A DNA stretch of 18,465 nucleotides from Bacillota bacterium. Lineage in GTDB: Bacteria; Bacillota; Clostridia; Lachnospirales; Lachnospiraceae. Location: contig JAEVYY010000011.1 of the NCBI GenBank assembly GCA_023392535.1, positions 1 to 18,465 of the forward strand, written 5' to 3'. Positions within the stretch are counted from its first letter, which is position 1; the number at the start of each line of letters is the position of its first letter. The translations under genes and the position numbers were made by a program. Of the stretch, positions 7,861 to 14,121 are shown piece by piece. The notes beneath the pieces are model-generated. The model saw only the letters and a program-made list of their open reading frames with translations, was not told the DNA's origin and did not search any database.

Positions 7861-8367
7861 ATGTTTCAGATAGGTGAGTATATCATTTATGGCGCGAATG
7901 GAGTATGTAGAGTAAAAGAGATAGGTAATATTAAATTGGGAAATCACAATTCTGATAAAATCTTTTATACATTGGAGCCTGTTTTCTGTAAAGGAAGTAC
8001 TGTTTATACACCAATTGACAGTGATAAAGTAATTATGCGTGAACTTATTACAAATGAAGATGCCGAAAAATTAATAGATGAGATACCAGATATAGAATTT
8101 ATATGGGCTGTTGATGATAAACAAAGAGAGCAGATCTTTAAAGATGCAATGAGGAAATATGATTGTCGTGAATGGATTAAAGTGATAAAAACAATACGTC
8201 TTCGCAAAGAGGAAAGAATCGCCGAAGGAAAGAAAGTAACGGCGGTTGATGAAAAATACTTGCATGTAGCGGAAGATAGTTTGTATAGTGAATTATCTCT
8301 GGCGCTTGAGATGCCAAAGGAAATTGTTGAGGATTATATTTCTACCAGAATAAAAGCAACTAAGTAG
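7861..8367 (+). CDS. CarD-like transcriptional regulator
   Basis: The product is 168 residues. The N-terminal half is a CarD/TRCF-type RNA-polymerase interaction domain: FQIGEYIIYGANGVCRVKEI, then YTLEPVFCKGSTVYTPID. The C-terminal half is helical and charged (EERIAEGKKVTAVDEKYLHVAEDSLYSEL), as in other CarD proteins, where it contacts the promoter. Such proteins bind the RNA polymerase beta subunit and stabilise open complexes, and clostridia often have several paralogues. TAAGGAGG precedes the start by seven bases. The 78-bp gap from the MATE gene shows no clear promoter or terminator, so read-through from the MATE gene is possible. Confidence 0.88.
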   Translation: MFQIGEYIIYGANGVCRVKEIGNIKLGNHNSDKIFYTLEPVFCKGSTVYTPIDSDKVIMRELITNEDAEKLIDEIPDIEFIWAVDDKQREQIFKDAMRKYDCREWIKVIKTIRLRKEERIAEGKKVTAVDEKYLHVAEDSLYSELSLALEMPKEIVEDYISTRIKATK

Positions 8368-8377
8368 AAAATATATA

Positions 8378-8409
8378 TTGACAAACATTCAAAAGTATGA
8401 GATTATATT
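8378..8409 (+). promoter_or_regulatory. Promoter upstream of the cold-shock gene leader
   Basis: A consensus TTGACA (8378-8383) lies 10 bp after the CarD stop. Candidate -10 boxes are GATTAT (8401-8406, 17-bp spacer) and TATATT (8404-8409, 20-bp spacer). Initiation near 8412-8416 would place the strong hairpin at 8431-8481 early in the transcript. Confidence 0.55.
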
Positions 8410-8430
8410 AAAATAATCAATTTGAATTTT

Positions 8431-8488
8431 AAAGCTGATCTGTATGTACAAATCACTTTTTTGATTTGTACTTAGATTAGCTTTTTTT
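8431..8488 (+). terminator. Strong intrinsic terminator between the promoter and csp (attenuator or sRNA end)
   Basis: A long stem forms from AAAGCTGATCT..TGTACAAATCA (8431-8454) and TGATTTGTAC..AGATTAGCTTT (8462-8483), with a small T-rich loop, followed by a T run (8482-8488). It terminates read-through from the CarD gene. Because a consensus promoter lies between the CarD gene and this hairpin, it could also end a short transcript of about 75 nt or attenuate csp expression. Confidence 0.75.
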
Positions 8489-8556
8489 GTAGATTAAATT
8501 ATTTACAGAATTAAGATTCTATATTGATACAAATAGTAAAGATGGAGGTACTGAAT

Positions 8557-8769
8557 ATGAATAGCGGTACAGTAAAATGGTTTAACTCACAAAAAGGATT
8601 TGGATTTATCACAGCAGATAATGGCGGAGAAGATATTTTCGTACATTTTTCAGCAATTGTTACAAATGGCTTTAAAACATTGGAAGATGGCCAAAGAGTT
8701 ACTTATGAAGTAGAAAAAGATCCAAAAGACAGCAGAAAGCTTAAGGCAGTAAATGTTTGTGTAGCGTAG
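8557..8769 (+). CDS. csp: Cold-shock domain protein (CspA family)
   Basis: The product is 70 residues, a single cold-shock domain that binds single-stranded RNA and DNA and melts mRNA secondary structure in the cytosol. RNP1 (KGFGFI, residues 13-18) and RNP2 (IFVHF, 27-31) are intact, as is the N-terminal SGTVKWFN. The start at 8557 is chosen because GGAGG is seven bases upstream and homologues begin MNxGTVKWFN; an earlier ATG at 8524 would add twelve non-conserved residues. It is monocistronic, with a terminator-like hairpin upstream and a strong terminator downstream (8866-8895). The leader may be regulatory, as is common for csp genes. Confidence 0.95.
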   Translation: MNSGTVKWFNSQKGFGFITADNGGEDIFVHFSAIVTNGFKTLEDGQRVTYEVEKDPKDSRKLKAVNVCVA

Positions 8770-8865
8770 TTAAAACCAAGAAAAACCAGAGTTGTCGTAA
8801 GAGTATTATATTCTATTGTTGTAAAACCATTTGAATATTTGTATGATATGTAGGCTGTAAGTTTT

Positions 8866-8895
8866 ACAGACCAGATGTGAATCTGGTCTGTTTTT
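8866..8895 (+). terminator. Intrinsic terminator of the csp gene
   Basis: An 11-bp perfect stem ACAGACCAGAT (8866-8876) / ATCTGGTCTGT (8881-8891) with a GTGA loop is followed by a T tract. It lies about 96 bp after the csp stop codon; the intervening stretch (8770-8865) shows no gene. Confidence 0.9.
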
Positions 8896-8920
8896 GTTTG
8901 CTTGATTAAGAAATATGAAG

Positions 8921-8949
8921 TTGCTAACGAAAAGAGCTTATGCTATAAT
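8921..8949 (+). promoter_or_regulatory. Strong sigma-A promoter with extended -10 for the antiporter
   Basis: TTGCTA (8921-8926), a 17-bp spacer and TATAAT (8944-8949), with TG at 8941-8942 giving an extended -10. The expected transcription start is near 8956, leaving a leader of about 100 nt before the antiporter start codon. Confidence 0.75.
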
Positions 8950-8964
8950 AATACTGCGATTACG

Positions 8965-9013
8965 CTGATGACTTCTGCAATTTATGCAGGAATTGTCAGT
9001 TTTTTTATTTTTT
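8965..9013 (+). terminator. Terminator-like hairpin in the antiporter leader
   Basis: CTGA..TTCTGCA (8965-8979) pairs imperfectly with TGCAG..TCAG (8985-8999), and T-rich sequence (9000-9013, one A) follows. It lies between the promoter at 8921-8949 and the antiporter gene, so it would attenuate the gene unless bypassed. An ATG at 8968 opens a 15-codon frame (MTSAIYAGIVSFFIF, stop at 9013-9015) spanning the hairpin, but it has no ribosome binding site. Confidence 0.55.
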
Positions 9014-9057
9014 AAGAAAGCCGCGTATTTAATAAGTTATTTAAAAGGAGAAGTCAT

Positions 9058-10230
9058 ATGCTTACAAGTCTATCCCTTATTTTTTTAGTAGGTCTTACGT
9101 TAGGAAGTATTGTTAACAAATTGAAGTTACCGAGTTTACTTGGCATGATTCTTACGGGGATGATTCTAAGTCCCTATGCATGGAATCTATTAGATCCGAC
9201 TATTTTGGGGATATCAGGAGAACTAAGGCAACTGGCTTTGATTATTATATTGACCAGAGCAGGCTTAGCCTTAGACATCGGTGAATTAAAAAAAGTGGGA
9301 AGGCCTGCAATGCTAATGTGTTTTCTGCCAGCCTGTTTTGAGATCCTGGGAGTGGTATTGCTTGCGCCGAAGTTAATAGGAGTCACAACATTGGAAGCTG
9401 CTATAATGGGAAGTGTAATAGCAGCAGTTTCGCCAGCCATTGTAGTTCCACGTATGATTCGTTTAATGGATGAAGGGTACGGGATTGAAAAAAGTATTCC
9501 ACAACTGATCCTTGCAGGTGCATCTGTAGATGATGTATTTGTAATTGTATTATTTACAGCGTTTACTTCTTTAGCAGTTGGAGAAAGTGTATCGGTAGTA
9601 AGTTTTTTGCAGATCCCAATTTCAATCGTTATGGGAATATTAATTGGTATCATTGTGGGGGGGACATTAACAATTTTATTTAAAAGAATTCATATGAGAG
9701 ACTCTGTAAAAATACTAATTATTCTAAGTTTGTCTTTTTTGTTGATTGAATTACAGCATCAATTGGAGGGTATCTTACCAGTTTCGGGGTTACTTGCCAT
9801 TATAAGTATGGGAATCGTCCTTCATCAAAAGAATCTTATACTATCTCAAAGGTTATCTGTAAAATATAACAAATTGTGGGTGGCAGCAGAAGTATTGCTA
9901 TTTGTATTAGTTGGCGCCACAGTTGATTTGCAGTATGCTGTAAAAGCAGGTAAGGTGGCATTTCTTCTAGTTATAGGTGCTTTGCTGTTCCGGATGTCAG
10001 GTGTGTATTGTTGCCTGATCAACACGAAATTAACAAATAAAGAACGTTTGTTCTGCACGATTGCATATACTCCCAAAGCAACGGTTCAAGCGGCAATCGG
10101 TGCCATACCATTATCAATGGGTCTTGCATGTGGACAGCAGGTTCTGACAGTTGCAGTACTGTCAATTTTGATAACGGCACCTTTTGGTGCCATCTGTATA
10201 GACGGTTCTTATAAAAAATTACTAAAATAA
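9058..10230 (+). CDS. Cation:proton antiporter (Na+/H+ exchanger family)
   Basis: The product is 390 residues with about 11-12 hydrophobic segments and belongs to the monovalent cation:proton antiporter superfamily. Landmarks are an N-terminal LPSLLGMILTGMILSP segment, the LIIILTRAGLALD segment, and GASVDDVFVIVLF with paired aspartates at 158-159, the position of the ion-binding acidic pair in this fold. No C-terminal RCK/TrkA regulatory domain is present; the protein ends soon after the last membrane helix. It should exchange Na+ or K+ for H+ at the membrane. AAAAGGAG precedes the start. It has its own promoter and a leader with a terminator-like hairpin. The exact cation is not predictable. 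Confidence 0.9.
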   Translation: MLTSLSLIFLVGLTLGSIVNKLKLPSLLGMILTGMILSPYAWNLLDPTILGISGELRQLALIIILTRAGLALDIGELKKVGRPAMLMCFLPACFEILGVVLLAPKLIGVTTLEAAIMGSVIAAVSPAIVVPRMIRLMDEGYGIEKSIPQLILAGASVDDVFVIVLFTAFTSLAVGESVSVVSFLQIPISIVMGILIGIIVGGTLTILFKRIHMRDSVKILIILSLSFLLIELQHQLEGILPVSGLLAIISMGIVLHQKNLILSQRLSVKYNKLWVAAEVLLFVLVGATVDLQYAVKAGKVAFLLVIGALLFRMSGVYCCLINTKLTNKERLFCTIAYTPKATVQAAIGAIPLSMGLACGQQVLTVAVLSILITAPFGAICIDGSYKKLLK

Positions 10231-10328
10231 TACCATTTCTTTATAGATATGACAGTAAATTCTTTGGGTGTCACAAAACAGTTAGATGAATATTATAATT
10301 TTAGGATTGTAATCGAAAAATAAAGGAT

Positions 10329-10970
10329 GTGATTATAATAATAGAGTCTTTATTAACTGCTGTAGCGCTCAGTATAGACGCCTTTGCGATTGGATTATCA
10401 TATGGTATAAGGGAGATCAAATTCTCCCAAACAGTTATTTTTATAATAAGCTTTATATCGGTGAGTATTCTTGCAGCTTCTATGTTTCTGGGAAGTATAT
10501 TAGAAACTTTTTTATCCATTAATGCGGCTGCCATTATCAGTTTTTTGATTTTACTTGGATTAGGACTTTCCTTTCTGTTAGAGGGATATATAAAACAGTT
10601 AGTTTCAAAAAAAAGAAAAATGAATGAGGAAAATTTAGCGCATATCACAATTTCAAAATGGGGAGTAGTAGTAAATGTTTTTGTGGATTGCGAGGAAAAA
10701 GATACAGATACGATAAAAGATATTACGTTTAAGGAAGCAATATATCTTGGAGTTGCACTTTCTTTGGATTCATTAGGGGTAGGTTTTGGCAGTGCAATCG
10801 GAAATGTAAACTTCTTCCAAGTGGTTTGCTTTTCATTCCTATTTTCCATCTTGGCAATTCCACTTGGACTTTTTCTTGGAAAGAAATTTCAATTATATAG
10901 TGAAAATATCAGAACCTTATGGATTTCTGGTACAATTTTAATTATTTTGGGAATATCAAAGTTAACATAA
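10329..10970 (+). CDS. ytaF: YtaF sporulation membrane protein (MntP/YtaF-like)
   Basis: The product is 213 residues and looks like the YtaF family, related to the MntP manganese exporter fold: two repeated halves each with a D-A/S membrane motif (LSIDAFAIGLSYG near the N terminus, LSLDSLGVGFGSAIG near residue 155) and about six membrane segments. The loop at about residues 90-140 is charged. In Bacillus, YtaF is a sporulation-associated membrane protein; cation transport is possible but not shown. The start is unclear: GTG at 10329 is the only standard codon, but the ribosome binding site AAAGGATGTGAT overlaps it, and ideal spacing would place the start at an ATA codon at 10335-10340. A TATAAT at 10294-10299 may be its -10 box; the -35 is weak. 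Confidence 0.88.
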   Translation: MIIIIESLLTAVALSIDAFAIGLSYGIREIKFSQTVIFIISFISVSILAASMFLGSILETFLSINAAAIISFLILLGLGLSFLLEGYIKQLVSKKRKMNEENLAHITISKWGVVVNVFVDCEEKDTDTIKDITFKEAIYLGVALSLDSLGVGFGSAIGNVNFFQVVCFSFLFSILAIPLGLFLGKKFQLYSENIRTLWISGTILIILGISKLT

Positions 10971-11028
10971 AAAACAGTCTTATTTAAATTATCATTGACA
11001 ATTTTGGGGTTCAATGATAATCTGTTTT
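10971..11028 (+). terminator. Terminator-like hairpin after ytaF
   Basis: An 11-bp perfect stem ATTATCATTGA (10988-10998) / TCAATGATAAT (11011-11021) lies just after the ytaF stop. An outer AAAACAG (10971-10977) / CTGTTTT (11022-11028) stem continues it, with a bulge on the left side. The outer descending arm supplies the T-rich tail. Confidence 0.65.
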
Positions 11029-11053
11029 CATTAAGCGGAAGAGAGGAATTTGT

Positions 11054-11084
11054 TTGTTAATTGTATCTTAATGGAATTTATAAT
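11054..11084 (+). promoter_or_regulatory. Promoter of the MutS2-like gene, with a 19-bp spacer
   Basis: TTGTTA (11054-11059) and TATAAT (11079-11084) are separated by 19 bp. A 19-bp spacer is the hallmark of promoters activated by MerR-family regulators, and a MerR gene lies in the downstream operon. A weak dyad (AATT..AT....AT..AATT, 9 of 15 pairs over 30 bp) is centred within half a base of the spacer midpoint. The dyad is AT-rich and less convincing than the one at 14060-14090. Confidence 0.5.
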
Positions 11085-11094
11085 TTTATGAGTT

Positions 11095-11139
11095 GGTAAG
11101 AAATTGTGACCTTTAAATCAGGTTTTCTTTTTGTTACCA
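11095..11139 (+). promoter_or_regulatory. Leader hairpin upstream of the MutS2-like gene
   Basis: GGTAAGAAA..GACCT (from 11095) can pair with AGGTTTTCTTTTTGTTACC (to about 11139) to form an interrupted stem in the first 50 nt of the predicted transcript. It is separate from the terminator at 11184-11226. No known riboswitch class was recognised. Confidence 0.4.
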
Positions 11140-11168
11140 TAATCCATGTAAGATGCGATAGGAATTGT

Positions 11169-11219
11169 ATGATTGAAATTATTACCTATGGGACATGTTT
11201 TTGCATGGATATCTCATAG
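11169..11219 (+). CDS. Candidate 16-residue leader peptide overlapping an attenuator
   Basis: A short frame, MIEIITYGTCFCMDIS, starts at ATG 11169 with AGGA at 11160-11163 five bases upstream and stops at TAG 11217-11219. It runs through nearly the whole of the terminator stem at 11184-11221, so translating ribosomes would disrupt that stem. This geometry resembles leader peptides that control antibiotic-resistance genes by ribosome-mediated attenuation. There is no conservation evidence here, and such short frames arise by chance, so the call is tentative. Confidence 0.3.
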   Translation: MIEIITYGTCFCMDIS

Positions 11220-11226
11220 GTTTTTT
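11184..11226 (+). terminator. Leader terminator (attenuator) before the MutS2-like gene
   Basis: ACCTATG (11184-11190) pairs perfectly with CATAGGT (11215-11221), an inner CATG/CATG pair adds to the stem, and a run of T follows (11221-11226). It stands 39 bp before the MutS2-like start and downstream of the promoter at 11054-11084. An upstream ATAGG (11159-11162 region) could pair instead with CCTAT in the ascending arm, giving a simple anti-terminator. Confidence 0.55.
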
Positions 11227-11264
11227 ATCTTATAGGACAATCATTAAGAAAAAGAGGAGATACA

Positions 11265-13190
11265 ATGAATCATACATTTGAAATATTAGGATTTCAACAA
11301 ATTATAGAAAAGTTACAAGCATATGCAAATACCGCTCATGCGAAAGCAAAATTAGGAGTATTAAAACCATATCTGATAGAAGCAGATCTTAGGAAAAATT
11401 TGCGTGAAACCACACAGGCGAGGCAGATGCTGGATACGATAGGGATACCTCCAATTCCGATTATGGAACATATTGCAAATTATGTGGAACAGGCAGTTAA
11501 GGGAGAATTGTTATCGCCAGAAGAAATTGTTTGTATAGGAACATTTTTAAGTGCAGTGAGCCGATTAAAAGGATATCTGGAGAAAGGAAGGACACTTGGT
11601 ATAGCAATCGCTTTTTACAGTGATAATTTAATTCCCATTGACGGCATAGTGAAAGAAATCGAACGCTCTATCAGGGATGGACGGATCGACGACTATGCAT
11701 CAGGTACATTGCGCGATATTAGGCGAGAACTATTGCTATTAGAAGAGAAATGTAAGAATAAAGCAGAAACGATTCTTCGCGTTAATAAATCTTATATGAC
11801 AGAGTCTTTTGTTGTAAATCGAAACGGCAGAATTTGTGTTCCGGTAAAAAAAGAGTATAAAACAAAGATTCAAGGAAGTGTAATCGATAAGTCTACAACA
11901 GGCAATACCTTATTCGTGGAGCCCGCAGCAGTGGCTAAGCTGCAAGAGGAACTGGATTTGTTTCGAATAGAAGAGGATTGCGAAGAACGTAGGATTCTAT
12001 ATACACTTATGAATACGATTGCAGAACAGGAAGCAGTGATACGAGATAATATACGAATGATTGAGAGGTTAGATTTTATCTTTGCCAAAGGGAAGCTGAG
12101 TGCTGATATGGAAGGAATCGAACCCAAAATCAATACTGACAGAGTAATCATACTACAGGGAGCAAGACATCCATTGCTGGAAAAAGAAGATTGTATACCT
12201 TTGGATGTGACTATTGAAAAAGAGGAACAGGGTATGATTATCACCGGACCCAATACAGGTGGTAAGACGGTAGCAATCAAGACCATCGGACTTATGAGCC
12301 TGATGGCTTGTGCGGGGCTTCATATACCATGTACACATGCAAATGTAACAATGAACAATCAAGTATTATGTGATATTGGAGACGGACAGAATATTACAGA
12401 TAATTTATCTACTTTTTCTGCACATATTAAAAATGTGATTCAAATATTAAAGGTAGTAACGAATGAGAGTCTGGTCATCCTGGATGAGCTCGGTTCAGGA
12501 ACCGACCCAACAGAGGGAATGGGAATTGCGATAGCGATCTTAGAGTGTTTGCGCCAAAGCAACTGCATTTTTTTGGCAACTACACACTACCCTGAAGTGA
12601 AGGAATATGCAGCAGAACATTTAGAGATAGTAAATGCCAGGATGGCATTTGACAGAAAAAGCTTGAAGCCATTATATCGGTTGGAGGTAGGAAAAGCTGG
12701 GGAAAGCTGTGCGTTATTTATTGCCAAGGAATTGGGGCTTCCCAATGCTATGTTACGAGTGGCAGTGGAAGCCGCATATCAGGATTCTGCTGATAAGATT
12801 GATAATTTAGTGAAAGAATTAGAATTGGAAAAACGGGATAGTACTCTTACAAAGATTCCAGTTGCAGGTATCCAAAAATATATCCCTGCAAAGAAAAATA
12901 TAGCAAAAGAAATTACGTTTAAAAGAGGAGACAGTGTAACCGTATTACCTTCAAATCAAATTGGAATTGTGGTAAAAGAGGCAGACAAAGATGGGAATGT
13001 TCTGGTACAAGTAAAGAAGGAGAAAAAACTATATAACCATAAACGCCTTAAATTAAAAGTAGCAGCGACAGAACTTTATCCAGAGGACTATGATTTTTCC
13101 ATTCTTTTCGACACGGTAGAAAACCGTAAGGCAAGACATAAGATGGGGAAAAAATACCAAGGAGATTTGCTGATTTTTACGGAAGAATAG
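11265..13190 (+). CDS. MutS2-like ATPase lacking the Smr domain
   Basis: The product is 641 residues; canonical MutS2 is about 780-790. The N-terminal core resembles MutS2 (FEILGFQQIIEKLQAYA onward), followed by the clamp region with STTGNTLFVEP at about 210-220. The ABC ATPase has Walker A GPNTGGKT at 328-335, Walker B VILDELGSGTDP with D407-E408, and a TTHYPEVKEYA switch. The long coiled-coil clamp expected after the ATPase is shortened to about 50 residues. A KOW-like segment (RGDSVTVLP..GIVV) at about 551-600 remains, but the C-terminal Smr nuclease/ribosome-sensing domain is replaced by a tail containing YDFSILFDTVENRKARHKM. MutS2 acts on recombination intermediates and, in Bacillus, on collided ribosomes. 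Without Smr it is likely a DNA- or ribosome-binding ATPase rather than a nuclease. AGAGGAG precedes the start; the MerR gene follows after 11 bp. Confidence 0.88.
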   Translation: MNHTFEILGFQQIIEKLQAYANTAHAKAKLGVLKPYLIEADLRKNLRETTQARQMLDTIGIPPIPIMEHIANYVEQAVKGELLSPEEIVCIGTFLSAVSRLKGYLEKGRTLGIAIAFYSDNLIPIDGIVKEIERSIRDGRIDDYASGTLRDIRRELLLLEEKCKNKAETILRVNKSYMTESFVVNRNGRICVPVKKEYKTKIQGSVIDKSTTGNTLFVEPAAVAKLQEELDLFRIEEDCEERRILYTLMNTIAEQEAVIRDNIRMIERLDFIFAKGKLSADMEGIEPKINTDRVIILQGARHPLLEKEDCIPLDVTIEKEEQGMIITGPNTGGKTVAIKTIGLMSLMACAGLHIPCTHANVTMNNQVLCDIGDGQNITDNLSTFSAHIKNVIQILKVVTNESLVILDELGSGTDPTEGMGIAIAILECLRQSNCIFLATTHYPEVKEYAAEHLEIVNARMAFDRKSLKPLYRLEVGKAGESCALFIAKELGLPNAMLRVAVEAAYQDSADKIDNLVKELELEKRDSTLTKIPVAGIQKYIPAKKNIAKEITFKRGDSVTVLPSNQIGIVVKEADKDGNVLVQVKKEKKLYNHKRLKLKVAATELYPEDYDFSILFDTVENRKARHKMGKKYQGDLLIFTEE

Positions 13191-13201
13191 AAAGGAAAAA
13201 G

Positions 13202-14038
13202 ATGTTTAAGATAGGTGAATTTTCAAGAATAACGCAGGTTTCGGTGCGCATGCTTCGCTATTATGATGAAAATCAGATTCTCAAACCAAAGAAAGTGGAT
13301 ATCACAACAGGTTATCGTTTTTATACAAGTGATCAGATACTGCAGGTGAACCGTATTATATTTCTAAAAAATCTAGGCTTTTCTATAGCAAAGATAAAGA
13401 AATGTTTGGAAGATTGGGAAAGCGATAAGATCCAATCAGATCTTAGGTCGCAGGCAAGAGAAATAGAACGGAACATTCAACAGGAACAGGAAAAATTAAT
13501 TCGCCTCAGAGCTTCTCTCTATGATTTGGAACATGAACAATTGCATTTGAATACGCAGATCATCATAAAAACACTACCAGCTTGCCAGGTGCTGTCGATA
13601 AGAAGAGTGGTGCCTGATTACTTTCATGAGTCTCTATTATGGAGGGAATTGGAAGAAAAAATTCCAAATGTAGTAGAGGCCTCCTGCTTTTCCATTTATC
13701 ATGATACAGACTATAAAGAACAAGACGTAGAGATAGAAGTTTGTGTAGTAGATGACGGCACATATCTATGTAAATGCCAGGATATTGTGAGAAGACAGGT
13801 CGCGACCGTTACACATGCAGCCTGTTTCATGGTGTATGGGGCGTATCATAACATTGCAGTCGCATATCGAGAATTCGGTATTTGGCTGGCGGAGCATCCG
13901 GAATACCAAATGAATGGTAAAAATAGGCAGGTATGCCATGTCAGTAGCTGTCAGACTGAAGATCCTTCTGATTACGTAACGGAATTGCAAATACCGATTA
14001 AGATTGTAAAGCGACCAGTTAAGGCAATCTCTATCTAA
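13202..14038 (+). CDS. MerR family regulator with GyrI-like effector domain
   Basis: The product is 278 residues, the size of BmrR-type regulators. Residues 1-70 are the winged-helix MerR domain (FKIGEFSRITQVSVRMLRYY, then DITTGYRFYTSDQI). A dimerisation coiled coil follows at about 80-118 (AREIERNIQQEQEKLIRLRA), and residues about 120-275 form a GyrI-like/SRPBCC drug-binding domain. There is no metal-site cysteine pattern at the coiled-coil end, so small organic molecules are likelier inducers than metals. AAAGGA precedes the start, 11 bp after the MutS2-like stop, so the two are cotranscribed. A MerR-type operator promoter lies 22 bp after its stop codon and drives the TsaA-UvrA-like gene, its probable main target. 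The inducer is unknown. Confidence 0.92.
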   Translation: MFKIGEFSRITQVSVRMLRYYDENQILKPKKVDITTGYRFYTSDQILQVNRIIFLKNLGFSIAKIKKCLEDWESDKIQSDLRSQAREIERNIQQEQEKLIRLRASLYDLEHEQLHLNTQIIIKTLPACQVLSIRRVVPDYFHESLLWRELEEKIPNVVEASCFSIYHDTDYKEQDVEIEVCVVDDGTYLCKCQDIVRRQVATVTHAACFMVYGAYHNIAVAYREFGIWLAEHPEYQMNGKNRQVCHVSSCQTEDPSDYVTELQIPIKIVKRPVKAISI

Positions 14039-14059
14039 TCTTTATATTTTGTTTCTAAC

Positions 14060-14090
14060 TTGACTCTCACATGGTGTCATGGTTTAGGAT
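14060..14090 (+). promoter_or_regulatory. MerR-type activated promoter of the TsaA-UvrA-like gene
   Basis: TTGACT (14060-14065), a 19-bp spacer and TAGGAT (14085-14090). A dyad with half-sites ACTCTCACA (14063-14071) and TGTCATGGT (14075-14083) spans the spacer, matching the pattern AC..T.ACA...TGT.A..GT. The position of the dyad relative to both hexamers is the same as in CueR-type promoters (TTG-ACC...GGT-TTAACCT). The MerR gene ends 22 bp upstream. The expected transcription start is near 14097, which also shows that the coding start must be 14122, not an upstream in-frame ATG at 14071. Confidence 0.8.
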
Positions 14091-14121
14091 GGTGCTATCA
14101 GGAAGAGAGAGAGGGAACAGA

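Noticed and set aside
10231..10328. Manganese or other riboswitch upstream of ytaF
   Set aside because: The gap is under 100 bp with a likely -10 box only 30 bp before the start, so no room remains for a structured aptamer.
14071..14121. Upstream start for the TsaA-UvrA-like protein
   Set aside because: The extension would be encoded by the MerR-type promoter itself, upstream of the predicted transcription start, and has no ribosome binding site. GAGGG precedes the ATG at 14122.
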